From Tistrella mobilis (GTDB lineage Bacteria; Pseudomonadota; Alphaproteobacteria; Tistrellales; Tistrellaceae): a stretch of 64,000 bases of DNA. The number at the start of each line of letters is the position of its first letter. The first letter of the stretch is position 1. The notes under the pieces were generated by a model. The model did not search any database. It was not told the origin of the DNA and saw only the letters and a program-made list of their open reading frames with translations. The translations under genes were made by a program, and so were the position numbers. This document shows positions 32,724-41,409 of this stretch, one piece after another. The DNA lies in NCBI RefSeq assembly GCF_039634785.1, contig NZ_JBBIAB010000012.1:110301-174300 (forward strand). Reading direction: 5' to 3'.

Positions 32724-34103
32724 TCAGGCGGCGTCGCGCCCTTCCGCAGCGGCCGGGCGGGCAGCGGTTGCGGAAACGGCGATCGCCTCTCCCACCAGTA
32801 TCGTCACCGGGCCGTCGGCGTCGAGCCCTACCAACGCATCGGGCAGCATGGCGAGCGGCACGCTGACGGATCGGGCCTGCGGGCGCCCGGCCCATTCGAC
32901 CGCGGCGGCGGGTTCCGCCGGGTCGCGCCCGGCGGCGATCAGCGCCGCCACGATCGCCGACGCCCGGTCGCGGCCCATATAGATCGCGAGCGTGCCGTCG
33001 GCAGCGGCAAGCCGGTCGATCGCCCCGGGCAGGTCGCCCGCCAGATCATGGCCCGCCACCAGCGAGACCGAGCGTGCCGCGCCCCGCAGGGTCAGCGGCC
33101 GGCGGAGATGGGCGGCGGCCGCGGCTGCGGCGGTCACGCCCGGAATGATCCGGGCCGGAATGCCGGCCGCGTCGAGCGCCCCCAGTTCTTCGTCGAGCCG
33201 GCCGAAGATCGCCGGATCGCCGCCCTTCAGCCGCACCACATGCAGCCCGTCGCCCGCCAGCCGCACCATCAGCGCCGATATCGCCGCCTGGCGCATGGCA
33301 TGGGCGCCGCAGCGCTTGCCGACCGGGATCCGCCGCGCCTCGCGCCGCGCCAGTTCCAGGATCGCGGGATCGATCAGGGCATCGTAGAGCACGACGTCCG
33401 CCGCCTCGATCGCGCGGGCGGCATCGCGGGTGAGCAGACCGGGGCCGCCGGGACCGGCGCCGACCAGATCCACCCGGCCCGCCTGGACCGGGATGGCGTC
33501 GGCCGGCAGGTCATCGATCGGGATCTCGGGATGGTCCAGCAGCCGGGCGGCCAGGTCGCGCCAGAAGCGGCGCCGCGCGGCCTGGTCGGTCAGACGCCGG
33601 GCGATCTCGGCGCGCCGGCTGCCGGCCGCGGTGACGGCGGCACCAAGGCCGGTCGGCAGCAGCGCTTCCAGCCGCTGGCGCAGGACGGAGGCCAGCGCCG
33701 GAAACCGGCCGCCGGTGTGGATCGCGATCTGCAGCGGCCCACGCCGCACCAGGGCGGGCAGGGTGACGTCGGACAGGGCCGGCCGGTCGACCGCATGGAC
33801 CAGGGCGCCGGCTGCGGCCGCGGCCTCGGCGATCTGGGCGGTGGTCGCATCATCGATCTCGGGCGCGATCACCACCAGCCGGGTGCCGGCAAGATCGGGC
33901 AGGGGACGGAGCGGCCGGATCACGCGGCCCGCCAGTTCTGCGCAGGCGGGCGCATCGTCATGGATCCGGATCCGGGCGCCGGTGTCGTCGAGCAGGGCGA
34001 GCTTTGCCGCCGCCCCCGGCCCGGCACCGAAGACCACCACCCGCCGGCCGGCGAGACGGATGGCGAGGGGCAGGCCGTCGGCGGTGTCAGGCTGGTTCGA
34101 CAT
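32724..34103 (-). CDS. cysG: Siroheme synthase (bifunctional CysG type)
   Basis: 459 residues. The N-terminal precorrin-2 dehydrogenase/ferrochelatase part (about 1-210) has a Rossmann motif VVVFGAGPGAAAKLALL. The C-terminal uroporphyrinogen-III methyltransferase part (about 215-450) has VDLVGAGPGGPGLLT, VLYDALID, VVRLKGGDPAIFGR and GVTAAAAAAAHL. It makes siroheme, the cofactor of NirB encoded upstream. The N-terminal glycine motif lacks the usual VAxRK pattern, so dehydrogenase efficiency may differ. It overlaps nasA by 17 bases. Confidence 0.93.
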   Translation of the reverse strand: MSNQPDTADGLPLAIRLAGRRVVVFGAGPGAAAKLALLDDTGARIRIHDDAPACAELAGRVIRPLRPLPDLAGTRLVVIAPEIDDATTAQIAEAAAAAGALVHAVDRPALSDVTLPALVRRGPLQIAIHTGGRFPALASVLRQRLEALLPTGLGAAVTAAGSRRAEIARRLTDQAARRRFWRDLAARLLDHPEIPIDDLPADAIPVQAGRVDLVGAGPGGPGLLTRDAARAIEAADVVLYDALIDPAILELARREARRIPVGKRCGAHAMRQAAISALMVRLAGDGLHVVRLKGGDPAIFGRLDEELGALDAAGIPARIIPGVTAAAAAAAHLRRPLTLRGAARSVSLVAGHDLAGDLPGAIDRLAAADGTLAIYMGRDRASAIVAALIAAGRDPAEPAAAVEWAGRPQARSVSVPLAMLPDALVGLDADGPVTILVGEAIAVSATAARPAAAEGRDAA

Positions 34104-36795
34104 GGGGCGTGGCCTCGCTGAGGATGGATCTGATCTGGTGGCGGCAGGATCCGCAGCCGCCGCCCGCGCCGGTGGCCTCGGTCACCCGGGCCAGTCTCTG
34201 GTCGAGCGGGCCGGTGCCGGCTGCGGCGAGGATGGCGCTTCGGCCCACGCCCGCGCAGGCGCAGATCGCGGGGTCCGGGCGTTCATCTCCGCCATCGGGA
34301 TCGTGATCGGCCAGCAGCGCCAGGCGCAGGGCGGCGGGGGCGGCGGCGCCGCGATCTTTTGCGGGGTCGAGCAGACGGGCGAGTGCGGTGGTGTCGGGCA
34401 GGGCATGGGGTTGCCGTGCAAGCGCGATCACCGCCACGATCCGCCCGTCGGCGCCGGTCCAGGCGAGCCGCAGCCGGCCGCGGGCGGCATCGATCAGCTC
34501 GATCGCCGGCCCCGCATCGATGGCGGCGCCGAAGCCGCGGGCAAGGCGGGTGGCAAGCTGGCGCCAGTCTTCCGCCCCGGCCGGCGTTTCCTCCCCGGCC
34601 AGGATCACCGCCCGGCCGGCCTCGACCGCATGGCGGACCCAATAGGCGGGCAGGCGCACACCGCGGCGCAGCGGCCCGCGGGTCGCGCGATCGACCATCA
34701 CCCCCGACCAGCCCGGCCGCCAGGGGGCGAGGCGGATAACCGCATGCTTCAGCTCCGGCTGGCCCGAGAGGGGGTCGGTGGCGGGGGAGGCGAGGTGGCC
34801 GATGGCGGCCTCGGCGGCGAAGGCGTCGGACCAGTGCAGGGGGGCGAAGACCTCGCCCCGGCGCTGCCCCGGATCGATCGTCACCTTCAGCAGCGCCGTG
34901 CCGCGCCGGCCGGTGATCCGGGCGAAGCCGCCCTGGTCGAGCCCGGCATCCCGTGCATCGGACGGGTTGACCGCCAGCAGCGGCTCGGGCGCATGGCCGG
35001 CAAGCCGGGCGGCCCGGCCGGTCCGGGTCATGGTGTGCCACTGGTCGCGCAGCCGGCCGGTGTTGAGCACCAGCTCGCCCGGCTGCGTCGGCCGTTCCAC
35101 GGGCGGGCGATGATGCAGGGCGATCAGGCGCTGGGACGGCACCACCCGCGCGGTTCCGTTCCGGCTGCCGGCCGGCACCGGCCATTGCACCGGCTCCAGC
35201 GCGTCATATTGCTGGCGGGAGAGGCCGGCGAGGCCGGCGATGTCGAAATGCCGGCCGAAGCGGGCGGCGGCGGCGCCCGACAGCCGGGCGTGTTCATCGA
35301 AAATCTCCGCCGGGTGGCGCCAGGCGAAGGCATGGCCGAAGCCCAGCCGCCGGGCGACCTCTGCGATCAGCCACCAGTCGGGCCGGGCATCGCCCGGCGG
35401 CGGCAGCACCGCGCGTTGCCGGCTGATCCGACGCTCGGAATTGGTGACGGTGCCGTCCTTTTCCGACCAGCCGGAAGCGGGCAGCAGCACATGCGCCAGC
35501 GCCTGGGTGTCGGTGCCGGTCACGCAATCCGAGACCACCACCAGCGGGCAGCGGGCCAGCGCCCGGCGGAAGCGGCCGGCATCGGGCAGGCTGACGGCGG
35601 GGTTGGTGCCGATGATCCAGAGCGCGCCGATCTTTCCCGCCTCCAGCGCATCGATCAGCTCCACCGCCTTCAGCCCGGGGCCGACGGCCATATCGGTGGC
35701 CTGCCAGACATCGCCGACCAGCCGGCGCTCGGCGTCGGAGAAACCCAGATGTGCCGCCAGCTGATTGGCCAGCCCGCCGACCTCGCGTCCGCCCATGGCA
35801 TTGGGCTGGCCGGTCAGCGAGAACGGCCCGGCGCCCGGCCGGCCGACACGGCCGAGCGCGATCTCCAGGTTCAGGATCGCATTCACCTTGTCGGTGCCGG
35901 CGCTCGACTGGTTGACGCCCTGGCTGAACAGGGTCAGGCAGCGCGGCGTCGTCAGTACCATGTCCGCAAGACGGGCCAGATCGGCAGGGGCCAGATCGGT
36001 CAGCGCCGCGCAGGCGGCGATGTCGGGGCAGTCGGTGCGGGCGGCCTCGATCGCGGCGGGGAAGCCTTCGGCCGCGCGATCGGCCAGGCCGCGGCGATCG
36101 GCCTCGACCAGCAGGAACTGCCAGAGGGCGGCATCGCTGCCCGGGCGGATGGCGAGATGCAGATCGGCGGCACGGCTGGTGTCGGTGGCGCGCGGATCGA
36201 TGACCACCAGCCGCGTCCCCCGGGCGGCGCGGGCCTCCATCAGCCGGCCGAACAGCACCGGATGGCACCAGGCGGCGTTGGAGCCGACCAGCACCGCCAG
36301 ATCGCAGAGATCCAGATCCTCGTAAGCCCCCGGCACAAGATCCTCACCGAAGCCGCGGACCTGGCCGGCGACGGTGGAGGACATGCAGAGCCGCGAATTG
36401 GTGTCGACATTGGCGCTGCCCAGGAAGCCCTTGGCCAGCTTGTTGGCGGCGTAATAATCCTCGGTCAGCATCTGGCCCGACAGATAGAAGGCGATGCCGC
36501 CCGGGCCGCGTTCGGCCCGCGCCCTGCGGAAGCCGTCCGCCACATGGTCGAGGGCGGCATCGAGCGGTACCGGCCGGCCGTCGATCCGCGCCCGGGTCAG
36601 CCGCCCGGCGCCGCCCAGCGTGTCGGCGAGGCTGGCGCCCTTGCCGCAGAGCCTGCCCAGATTGGCCGGATGGGCCGGATCGCCCGCCACCGGCAGCAGC
36701 CCGCCCTGCCCATCCGGCCGTGCCAGCACGCCGCAGCCGACCCCGCAATAGGCGCAGGTGGTGCGGATGGCGGCCGGTGGCGGCAGGGCGGTCAT
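34087..36795 (-). CDS. nasA: Assimilatory nitrate reductase, catalytic subunit
   Basis: 902-residue molybdoenzyme reducing nitrate to nitrite in the cytoplasm. The N-terminal [4Fe-4S] motif starts at TTCAYCGVGCG and closes with LGRLCGKG. Mo-bisMGD-binding blocks follow (CMSSTVAGQVRGFGEDLVPG, LFSQGVNQSS, the C-terminal molydop-binding domain from about 590). A BFD-like [2Fe-2S] domain ends the protein (CACAGVGR and GCGSCRHQIRS), allowing electron entry as in NasA-type enzymes. No signal peptide is present. It overlaps nirD by 4 bases upstream and cysG downstream. Confidence 0.96.
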   Translation of the reverse strand: MTALPPPAAIRTTCAYCGVGCGVLARPDGQGGLLPVAGDPAHPANLGRLCGKGASLADTLGGAGRLTRARIDGRPVPLDAALDHVADGFRRARAERGPGGIAFYLSGQMLTEDYYAANKLAKGFLGSANVDTNSRLCMSSTVAGQVRGFGEDLVPGAYEDLDLCDLAVLVGSNAAWCHPVLFGRLMEARAARGTRLVVIDPRATDTSRAADLHLAIRPGSDAALWQFLLVEADRRGLADRAAEGFPAAIEAARTDCPDIAACAALTDLAPADLARLADMVLTTPRCLTLFSQGVNQSSAGTDKVNAILNLEIALGRVGRPGAGPFSLTGQPNAMGGREVGGLANQLAAHLGFSDAERRLVGDVWQATDMAVGPGLKAVELIDALEAGKIGALWIIGTNPAVSLPDAGRFRRALARCPLVVVSDCVTGTDTQALAHVLLPASGWSEKDGTVTNSERRISRQRAVLPPPGDARPDWWLIAEVARRLGFGHAFAWRHPAEIFDEHARLSGAAAARFGRHFDIAGLAGLSRQQYDALEPVQWPVPAGSRNGTARVVPSQRLIALHHRPPVERPTQPGELVLNTGRLRDQWHTMTRTGRAARLAGHAPEPLLAVNPSDARDAGLDQGGFARITGRRGTALLKVTIDPGQRRGEVFAPLHWSDAFAAEAAIGHLASPATDPLSGQPELKHAVIRLAPWRPGWSGVMVDRATRGPLRRGVRLPAYWVRHAVEAGRAVILAGEETPAGAEDWRQLATRLARGFGAAIDAGPAIELIDAARGRLRLAWTGADGRIVAVIALARQPHALPDTTALARLLDPAKDRGAAAPAALRLALLADHDPDGGDERPDPAICACAGVGRSAILAAAGTGPLDQRLARVTEATGAGGGCGSCRHQIRSILSEATPHVEPA

Positions 36796-37199
36796 TCCGC
36801 CGCCTCGGCGATCAGGCCGGCACCGGCAGGCGCCGCCGGGCTCAGCGGCCGCAACCGCACCAGCACACGGCCCTCTGCGGAGACCGTGACCGGGTAGCGG
36901 GCAACGCAGTCGCGGTCGGGCGCCGCCGCCCGGCCATCATCCAGGCTGAACACCCGGCCATGCAGCGGGCAGGTGACCGCCCGGCCATGGACCAGCCCGT
37001 CCGCGAGCGGCCCGCCCTTGTGCGGGCAGGCATTGGCGATGGCGGCAGGCGGGCCTTCGGCCGGGCGGAACAGGGCGATGCTGCCGCCCTGGTGGCGGAT
37101 CACCCGGGCACCGCGCAGCGGCAGGTCGTCGAGCGTGCCGCAATCGATCCAGTCGGTGCCGTCGCCAGGGACCGCGGTCATATCGGCGAGGATGGTCAT
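36792..37199 (-). CDS. nirD: Nitrite reductase small subunit, Rieske-like
   Basis: 135-residue NirD. It keeps a Rieske-type [2Fe-2S] pattern, NACPHKGGPL (Cys-x-His) and VTCPLHGRVF (Cys-x2-His), so a cluster is expected, unlike the E. coli-type NirD that lacks ligands. It partners NirB in NADH-dependent reduction of nitrite to ammonium. ATG at 37199 has GAGGAGG nine bases upstream. It lies 14 bases downstream of nirB and overlaps nasA by 4 bases. Confidence 0.95.
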   Translation of the reverse strand: MTILADMTAVPGDGTDWIDCGTLDDLPLRGARVIRHQGGSIALFRPAEGPPAAIANACPHKGGPLADGLVHGRAVTCPLHGRVFSLDDGRAAAPDRDCVARYPVTVSAEGRVLVRLRPLSPAAPAGAGLIAEAAE

Positions 37200-37213
37200 G
37201 GGCTCGCGCCTCC

Positions 37214-39691
37214 TCACTCGGCCGCCCGGCGGGCGGGAACGTCGATGGTTGCGAACTCGGCACCGGGGGCGGCGGCGAGGCTTGCCCAGGGGTCGACCCG
37301 GGCATGGGTCTGGGAGGCCAGGAACCGGGCGCCGAGCGCCTGGCGGGCGGCGGTATCCGTCACCACCACCGCCTTCACGCGGTCGAGACCGATGCGCTCG
37401 ATCCAGGGCGCCGTGCGCTCCAGATAGCGGGCGTCCTCGCGATAGAACTGGATGAAGGCGAGGCAGATCTCGATCACCTCGGCTTCGGTCGAAACCTTGG
37501 TCAGCGGGTCGGTGCCGCGCAGATGGATGCCGCCATTACCGCCGACCACCAGCTCGTAGCCGCTGTCGACGCAGATCACGCCGAAATCCTTGATCGTCGC
37601 CTCGGCACAGTTCCGCGGGCAGCCCGACACCGCCATCTTGAACTTGTGCGGCATCCAGGCGCCCCAGGTGATCCGTTCGAGTTTGACGCCCAGCCCGGTC
37701 GAATCCTGCGTGCCGAAGCGGCACCATTCGGATCCGACGCAGGTCTTCACCGTGCGCAGGCCCTTGGCATAGGCATGGCCCGAGACCATGCCGGCGGCGT
37801 TCAGATCGCGCCAGACCGCCGGCAGATCCTGCTTGCGCACGCCCAGCAGGTCGATGCGCTGGCCGCCGGTCACCTTCACGGTCGGGATGTCGTAGCGGTC
37901 GACGATATCGGCGATGGCGCGCAGCTCCGTGGCCGAGGTCAACCCGCCCCACATCCGCGGCACGACCGAGAAGGTGCCGTCCTTCTGGATGTTGGCGTGC
38001 ACGCGCTCGTTCACGAAACGCGAGGCCGGGTCGTCGACACCGGCAGCCGGATGGGCGCAGAGCAGGTAGTAGTTGAGCGCCGGCCGGCATTTCGAACAGC
38101 CTTCGGGCGTTTTCCAGCCCAGTACCGCCATGGCCTGGATCGCGGTCATGGCCGGCAGATCGCCGAGCCGTGCGCGAACCGCGTCATGGCCGAGGTCGGT
38201 GCAGCTGCAGATCGCCGGATCGGCATCCTCTGCCTCCGCCGGTGCCGACCCGCCCAGGCACAGGCCGAGCAGCGCCTTCACCTGGCCGCTGCACGACCCG
38301 CAGGAGGCGGAGGCCTTGGTATGGGCGCGGACCTCGTCGAGGCTGGTGAGGCCCTGGCCCGCGATCGCCGCGGTGATCGTGCCCTTGCACACGCCGTTGC
38401 AGCCGCAGATTTCGGTATCGTCGGCAAGGGCGGCCACGGCGGCGGTCGCGGCATCGGCACCCGTGGCCGAGGGGCCGGCCGCGAAGGCCGGGCCGAAGAT
38501 CAGCCGGTCGCGCAGGGCGCCCAGCGGCTCCGCCTTGCGCATGGTTTCGAAGAACCAGGGGCCGTCGGCGACATCGCCATACATGACCACGCCGTCCAGC
38601 CGGTCGTTACGGATCACCAGCTTGCGATAGCTGCCGCGTGCGGCATCGCGCAGCGTGATCTCTTCGGCATCCGCGCCGCCCAGACTGCCGGCCGAGAACA
38701 CGTCGACGCCCGAGACCTTGAGCCGGGTGGCGGTGGGGCGGACGGCGAAGCCGTCGCCGGGCCGGCCGGCCAATGCGCGCGCCAGCACCTTCGCCTGATC
38801 GTAGAGCGGCGCCACCAGGCCGAAGCACTGACCGTCGAATTCGACGCATTCGCCGAGTGCGGCGATCGCCGGATCCGAGGTGCCGAGCCGGTCGTCGACC
38901 AGGATGCCGCGGCCGACCTCCAGCCCCGCCGCGCGGGCGAGGCCGGTTTCTGGCCGGATGCCGACCGCCATCACCAGCAGCTCCGCCGGCAGCACCCGGC
39001 CGTCGGCGAGTTCCAGCCCCGCAACCCGGCCGGTGCCGTCGTCCAGGATCGCCCGGCTGTTCGCGGCGGTGACCGTGGTGATGCCGCGGGCGGCGAGGGC
39101 ATCCGCCAGCATGCCGCCGGCCTCGGCATCCAGCTGGCGTTCCATCACATGGCCGGCCAGGTGGACCACCGTCACCTTCATGCCCCGCCCGGCAAGCCCG
39201 GCCGCGGCTTCAAGGCCGAGCAGCCCGCCGCCGATCACCACCGCCGGTGCGCCGGGCCGGCCCAGGGCCAGCATGGTGTCGACATCGCCGAGGTCGCGGA
39301 AGGTGACGACGCCCTTGAGTGCCGCCCCGGGCAGGGGCAGGCGGATCGGCTGCGATCCGGTGGCCAGCACCAGCCGGTCATAGTCCAGCTGCCGGCCGGC
39401 GGCGGTGGTGACGCGCCGTGCCACCCGATCGATGCCGGTTGCGGCGTCGCCGGCCAGGAAGGTCACGCCGTGGCGATCAAGGAAGTCGTCGTCCAGCAGG
39501 CGGATCGCCTCTGCCGTCTTCTCTCCCGCCAGCACGGGCGAGAGCATGATCCGGTCATAGGGCGCATGGGGTTCGGCGCCGATCAGGGTGATGTCGCAGG
39601 CGCCGGGCGCCAGCGCGACCAGCTCCTGAACCAGACGGGTGCCGGCCATGCCGGCGCCGATGACGAGGATGCGGTCTCGGGGCGTGTTCAT
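37214..39691 (-). CDS. nirB: NADH-dependent nitrite reductase large subunit
   Basis: 825-residue siroheme enzyme. An FAD/NADH oxidoreductase domain (about 1-300; VIGAGMAGTRLV, VVIGGGLLGLEAAAGLAGRG) is followed by two BFD-type [2Fe-2S] regions (ICGCNGVCKGTI with CGSCSGQV; ICSCTDLGH with CSKCRPAL). Ferredoxin-like and siroheme/[4Fe-4S] domains complete it (TCVGSEWCRFGTQDS and GCPRNCAEATIKD hold the four cluster cysteines). It reduces nitrite to ammonium with NirD. The ATG at 39691 has GGAGG seven bases upstream. The open frame continues upstream into nrtD only by chance. Confidence 0.96.
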   Translation of the reverse strand: MNTPRDRILVIGAGMAGTRLVQELVALAPGACDITLIGAEPHAPYDRIMLSPVLAGEKTAEAIRLLDDDFLDRHGVTFLAGDAATGIDRVARRVTTAAGRQLDYDRLVLATGSQPIRLPLPGAALKGVVTFRDLGDVDTMLALGRPGAPAVVIGGGLLGLEAAAGLAGRGMKVTVVHLAGHVMERQLDAEAGGMLADALAARGITTVTAANSRAILDDGTGRVAGLELADGRVLPAELLVMAVGIRPETGLARAAGLEVGRGILVDDRLGTSDPAIAALGECVEFDGQCFGLVAPLYDQAKVLARALAGRPGDGFAVRPTATRLKVSGVDVFSAGSLGGADAEEITLRDAARGSYRKLVIRNDRLDGVVMYGDVADGPWFFETMRKAEPLGALRDRLIFGPAFAAGPSATGADAATAAVAALADDTEICGCNGVCKGTITAAIAGQGLTSLDEVRAHTKASASCGSCSGQVKALLGLCLGGSAPAEAEDADPAICSCTDLGHDAVRARLGDLPAMTAIQAMAVLGWKTPEGCSKCRPALNYYLLCAHPAAGVDDPASRFVNERVHANIQKDGTFSVVPRMWGGLTSATELRAIADIVDRYDIPTVKVTGGQRIDLLGVRKQDLPAVWRDLNAAGMVSGHAYAKGLRTVKTCVGSEWCRFGTQDSTGLGVKLERITWGAWMPHKFKMAVSGCPRNCAEATIKDFGVICVDSGYELVVGGNGGIHLRGTDPLTKVSTEAEVIEICLAFIQFYREDARYLERTAPWIERIGLDRVKAVVVTDTAARQALGARFLASQTHARVDPWASLAAAPGAEFATIDVPARRAAE

Positions 39692-39705
39692 CGGGCGGCC
39701 TCCGC

Positions 39706-40533
39706 TCATTCCGCCGCGACGGCGAGCATCGCCGCCGCATCGGCATCCTCCACGGCATCGCCGTGCAGGAAGGACAGCATCTGGACCCGCGCCTCGATGA
39801 AGGCGGGATCGCGGAGCACCTGGGCGCGGCGGCGCGGGCGGGCGAGGGGGATGTCGACGATCCGGCCGATCCGCGCGGCCGGGCCCTCGGTCATCATCAC
39901 CACCCGGTCGGCGAGCAGGGCGGCCTCGTCGACATCGTGGGTCACCATCATGACCGTCATCGACAGATCGGCCTGGATGGCCATCAGCTCGTCCTGAAGC
40001 CGGGCGCGGGTCAGCGCGTCGAGCGCGCCGAAGGGCTCGTCCATCAGCAGCACGGCCGGGCGCATGGCCAGCGCCCGGGCGATGCCGACCCGCTGGCGCA
40101 TACCGCCCGACAGCTCGTGCGGCCGGCGCGCGGCGGCATGGTCCATGCGCACCATCGCCAGATGTTCGTCGATCAGCTGCGCGCGGGCGGCGGCATCCAT
40201 CGTCCGGCGATGCACCTGATCCACCGCCAGCGCCACATTCTCGCGCACCGTCAGCCAGGGCAGCAGGGCATGGGACTGAAAGACCATCGCCCGGTCGGGG
40301 CCGGGGGCATCGACCACTTTGTCGTCGAGCAGGATGGCCCCCCGCTCGGGCGTGATCAGCCCGGCCACGATGTTGAGCAGGGTGGATTTGCCGCAACCGG
40401 AATGGCCGATCACCGCCACGAATTCACCACGGGCGATCTTCAGATCGATGCCGCGCAGGATGGGTCGGACACCGTCGCGGGTGCGAAAGTCGAGATCGAC
40501 GCCTTCGATCGACAGATGCGGTCGGTTGGTCAT
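39706..40533 (-). CDS. nrtD: Nitrate ABC transporter ATP-binding protein
   Basis: 275-residue ABC ATPase of the nitrate/taurine/sulfonate class. Walker A is GHSGCGKST, Q-loop VFQSHALLPWL, signature LSGGMRQRVG, Walker B VLLMDEPFGALD and H-loop MMVTHDVDEA. The C-terminal tail is longer than in taurine transporters. It energises uptake through NrtB with NrtA as binding protein. No NrtC fusion is present. Start at ATG 40533 with GGGAC upstream. It is 15 bases upstream of nirB. Confidence 0.94.
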   Translation of the reverse strand: MTNRPHLSIEGVDLDFRTRDGVRPILRGIDLKIARGEFVAVIGHSGCGKSTLLNIVAGLITPERGAILLDDKVVDAPGPDRAMVFQSHALLPWLTVRENVALAVDQVHRRTMDAAARAQLIDEHLAMVRMDHAAARRPHELSGGMRQRVGIARALAMRPAVLLMDEPFGALDALTRARLQDELMAIQADLSMTVMMVTHDVDEAALLADRVVMMTEGPAARIGRIVDIPLARPRRRAQVLRDPAFIEARVQMLSFLHGDAVEDADAAAMLAVAAE

Positions 40534-40573
40534 CGGGATCGTCCCTCTCAATGGGCCCTCTGAAGGGGCGCCC

Positions 40574-41392
40574 TCAATGGGAAAGGCGGCGCTGAACGGC
40601 GGCCATGGCGGCGTCGAGCGCGATGCCCACCAGCCCGATCAGGACGATCGCCACCAGGATGCTGGGGACCGAGAGGTTGTTCCACTCGTCCCAGATGAAG
40701 AAGCCGATGCCGACCCCGCCGGTGAGCATTTCTGCTGCCACGATCACCATCCAGGCGGTGCCGAGCGACAGCCGCATGCCGGCCAGCACATAGGGCAGGG
40801 CGGCGGGCAGCAGGATGCGGCGGAACATGGCAAGCCGGCCCAGGCGCAGCACGCGGCCGACCTGGACGTAATCGGCCGGCACGGCGCGCACGCCGGCGGC
40901 GGTATTCAGGATCACCGGCCAGATGCTGGTGATCAGGATCACGAAGATCGCGGAAGGATCGACCGCCCGGAACAGCAGCAGGCCGATCGGCAGCCAGGCG
41001 AGCGGGCTGACCGGGCGCATCACCTCGATGAAGGGGGTGAAGGCGCGGGACGCCGCCTGGCTGGTGCCGATCAACAGGCCCAGCGGCAGGCCGATCAGGC
41101 AGGCGAGGCCGAAGCCCGCCAGCACCCGGCCCAGCGAATAGAGCAGCTGCCAGAAGATGCCCTGGTCGTTGGGCCCCGCGATGTAGAACGGGTCGGAAAA
41201 CAGCTCGATACCGCGGGCGAGGGTTTCACCAACGCCCGGCAGGTCGGTCGCCACCGTCTGCTGGATCAGCGTCCAGCCGCCGAGGGCGACGGCGAGGGTC
41301 AGAAGCGGCCAGACGATGCGCTCGGCCACAAGGCCGAGGCGCCGTCCGATGCCGGTGCCCTTTGCGGCACCGTCGAGGGAGATGTCGGCCAT
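40574..41392 (-). CDS. nrtB: Nitrate ABC transporter permease
   Basis: 272-residue BPD_transp_1 permease with about six membrane helices. The ABC-interacting loop is in LLPAALPYVLAGMRLSLGTAWMVIVAAEM, and GVGIGFFIWDEWNNL is the NrtB-type continuation. The ATG at 41392 has AGGAG nine bases upstream; the open frame extending further is not coding for this gene. It forms the membrane channel of the nitrate/nitrite transporter with nrtA and nrtD. Confidence 0.94.
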   Translation of the reverse strand: MADISLDGAAKGTGIGRRLGLVAERIVWPLLTLAVALGGWTLIQQTVATDLPGVGETLARGIELFSDPFYIAGPNDQGIFWQLLYSLGRVLAGFGLACLIGLPLGLLIGTSQAASRAFTPFIEVMRPVSPLAWLPIGLLLFRAVDPSAIFVILITSIWPVILNTAAGVRAVPADYVQVGRVLRLGRLAMFRRILLPAALPYVLAGMRLSLGTAWMVIVAAEMLTGGVGIGFFIWDEWNNLSVPSILVAIVLIGLVGIALDAAMAAVQRRLSH

Positions 41393-41409
41393 GGGAACGG
41401 GCTCCTGGC

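Noticed and set aside
33430..36897. Frame of 1155 codons opposite cysG and nasA
   Set aside because: Antisense shadow with Arg/Ala/Gly-rich composition and no domains.
39692..40396. In-frame upstream extension of nirB
   Set aside because: It overlaps nrtD in another phase, and a strong ribosome-binding site plus the family N-terminus place the nirB start at 39691.
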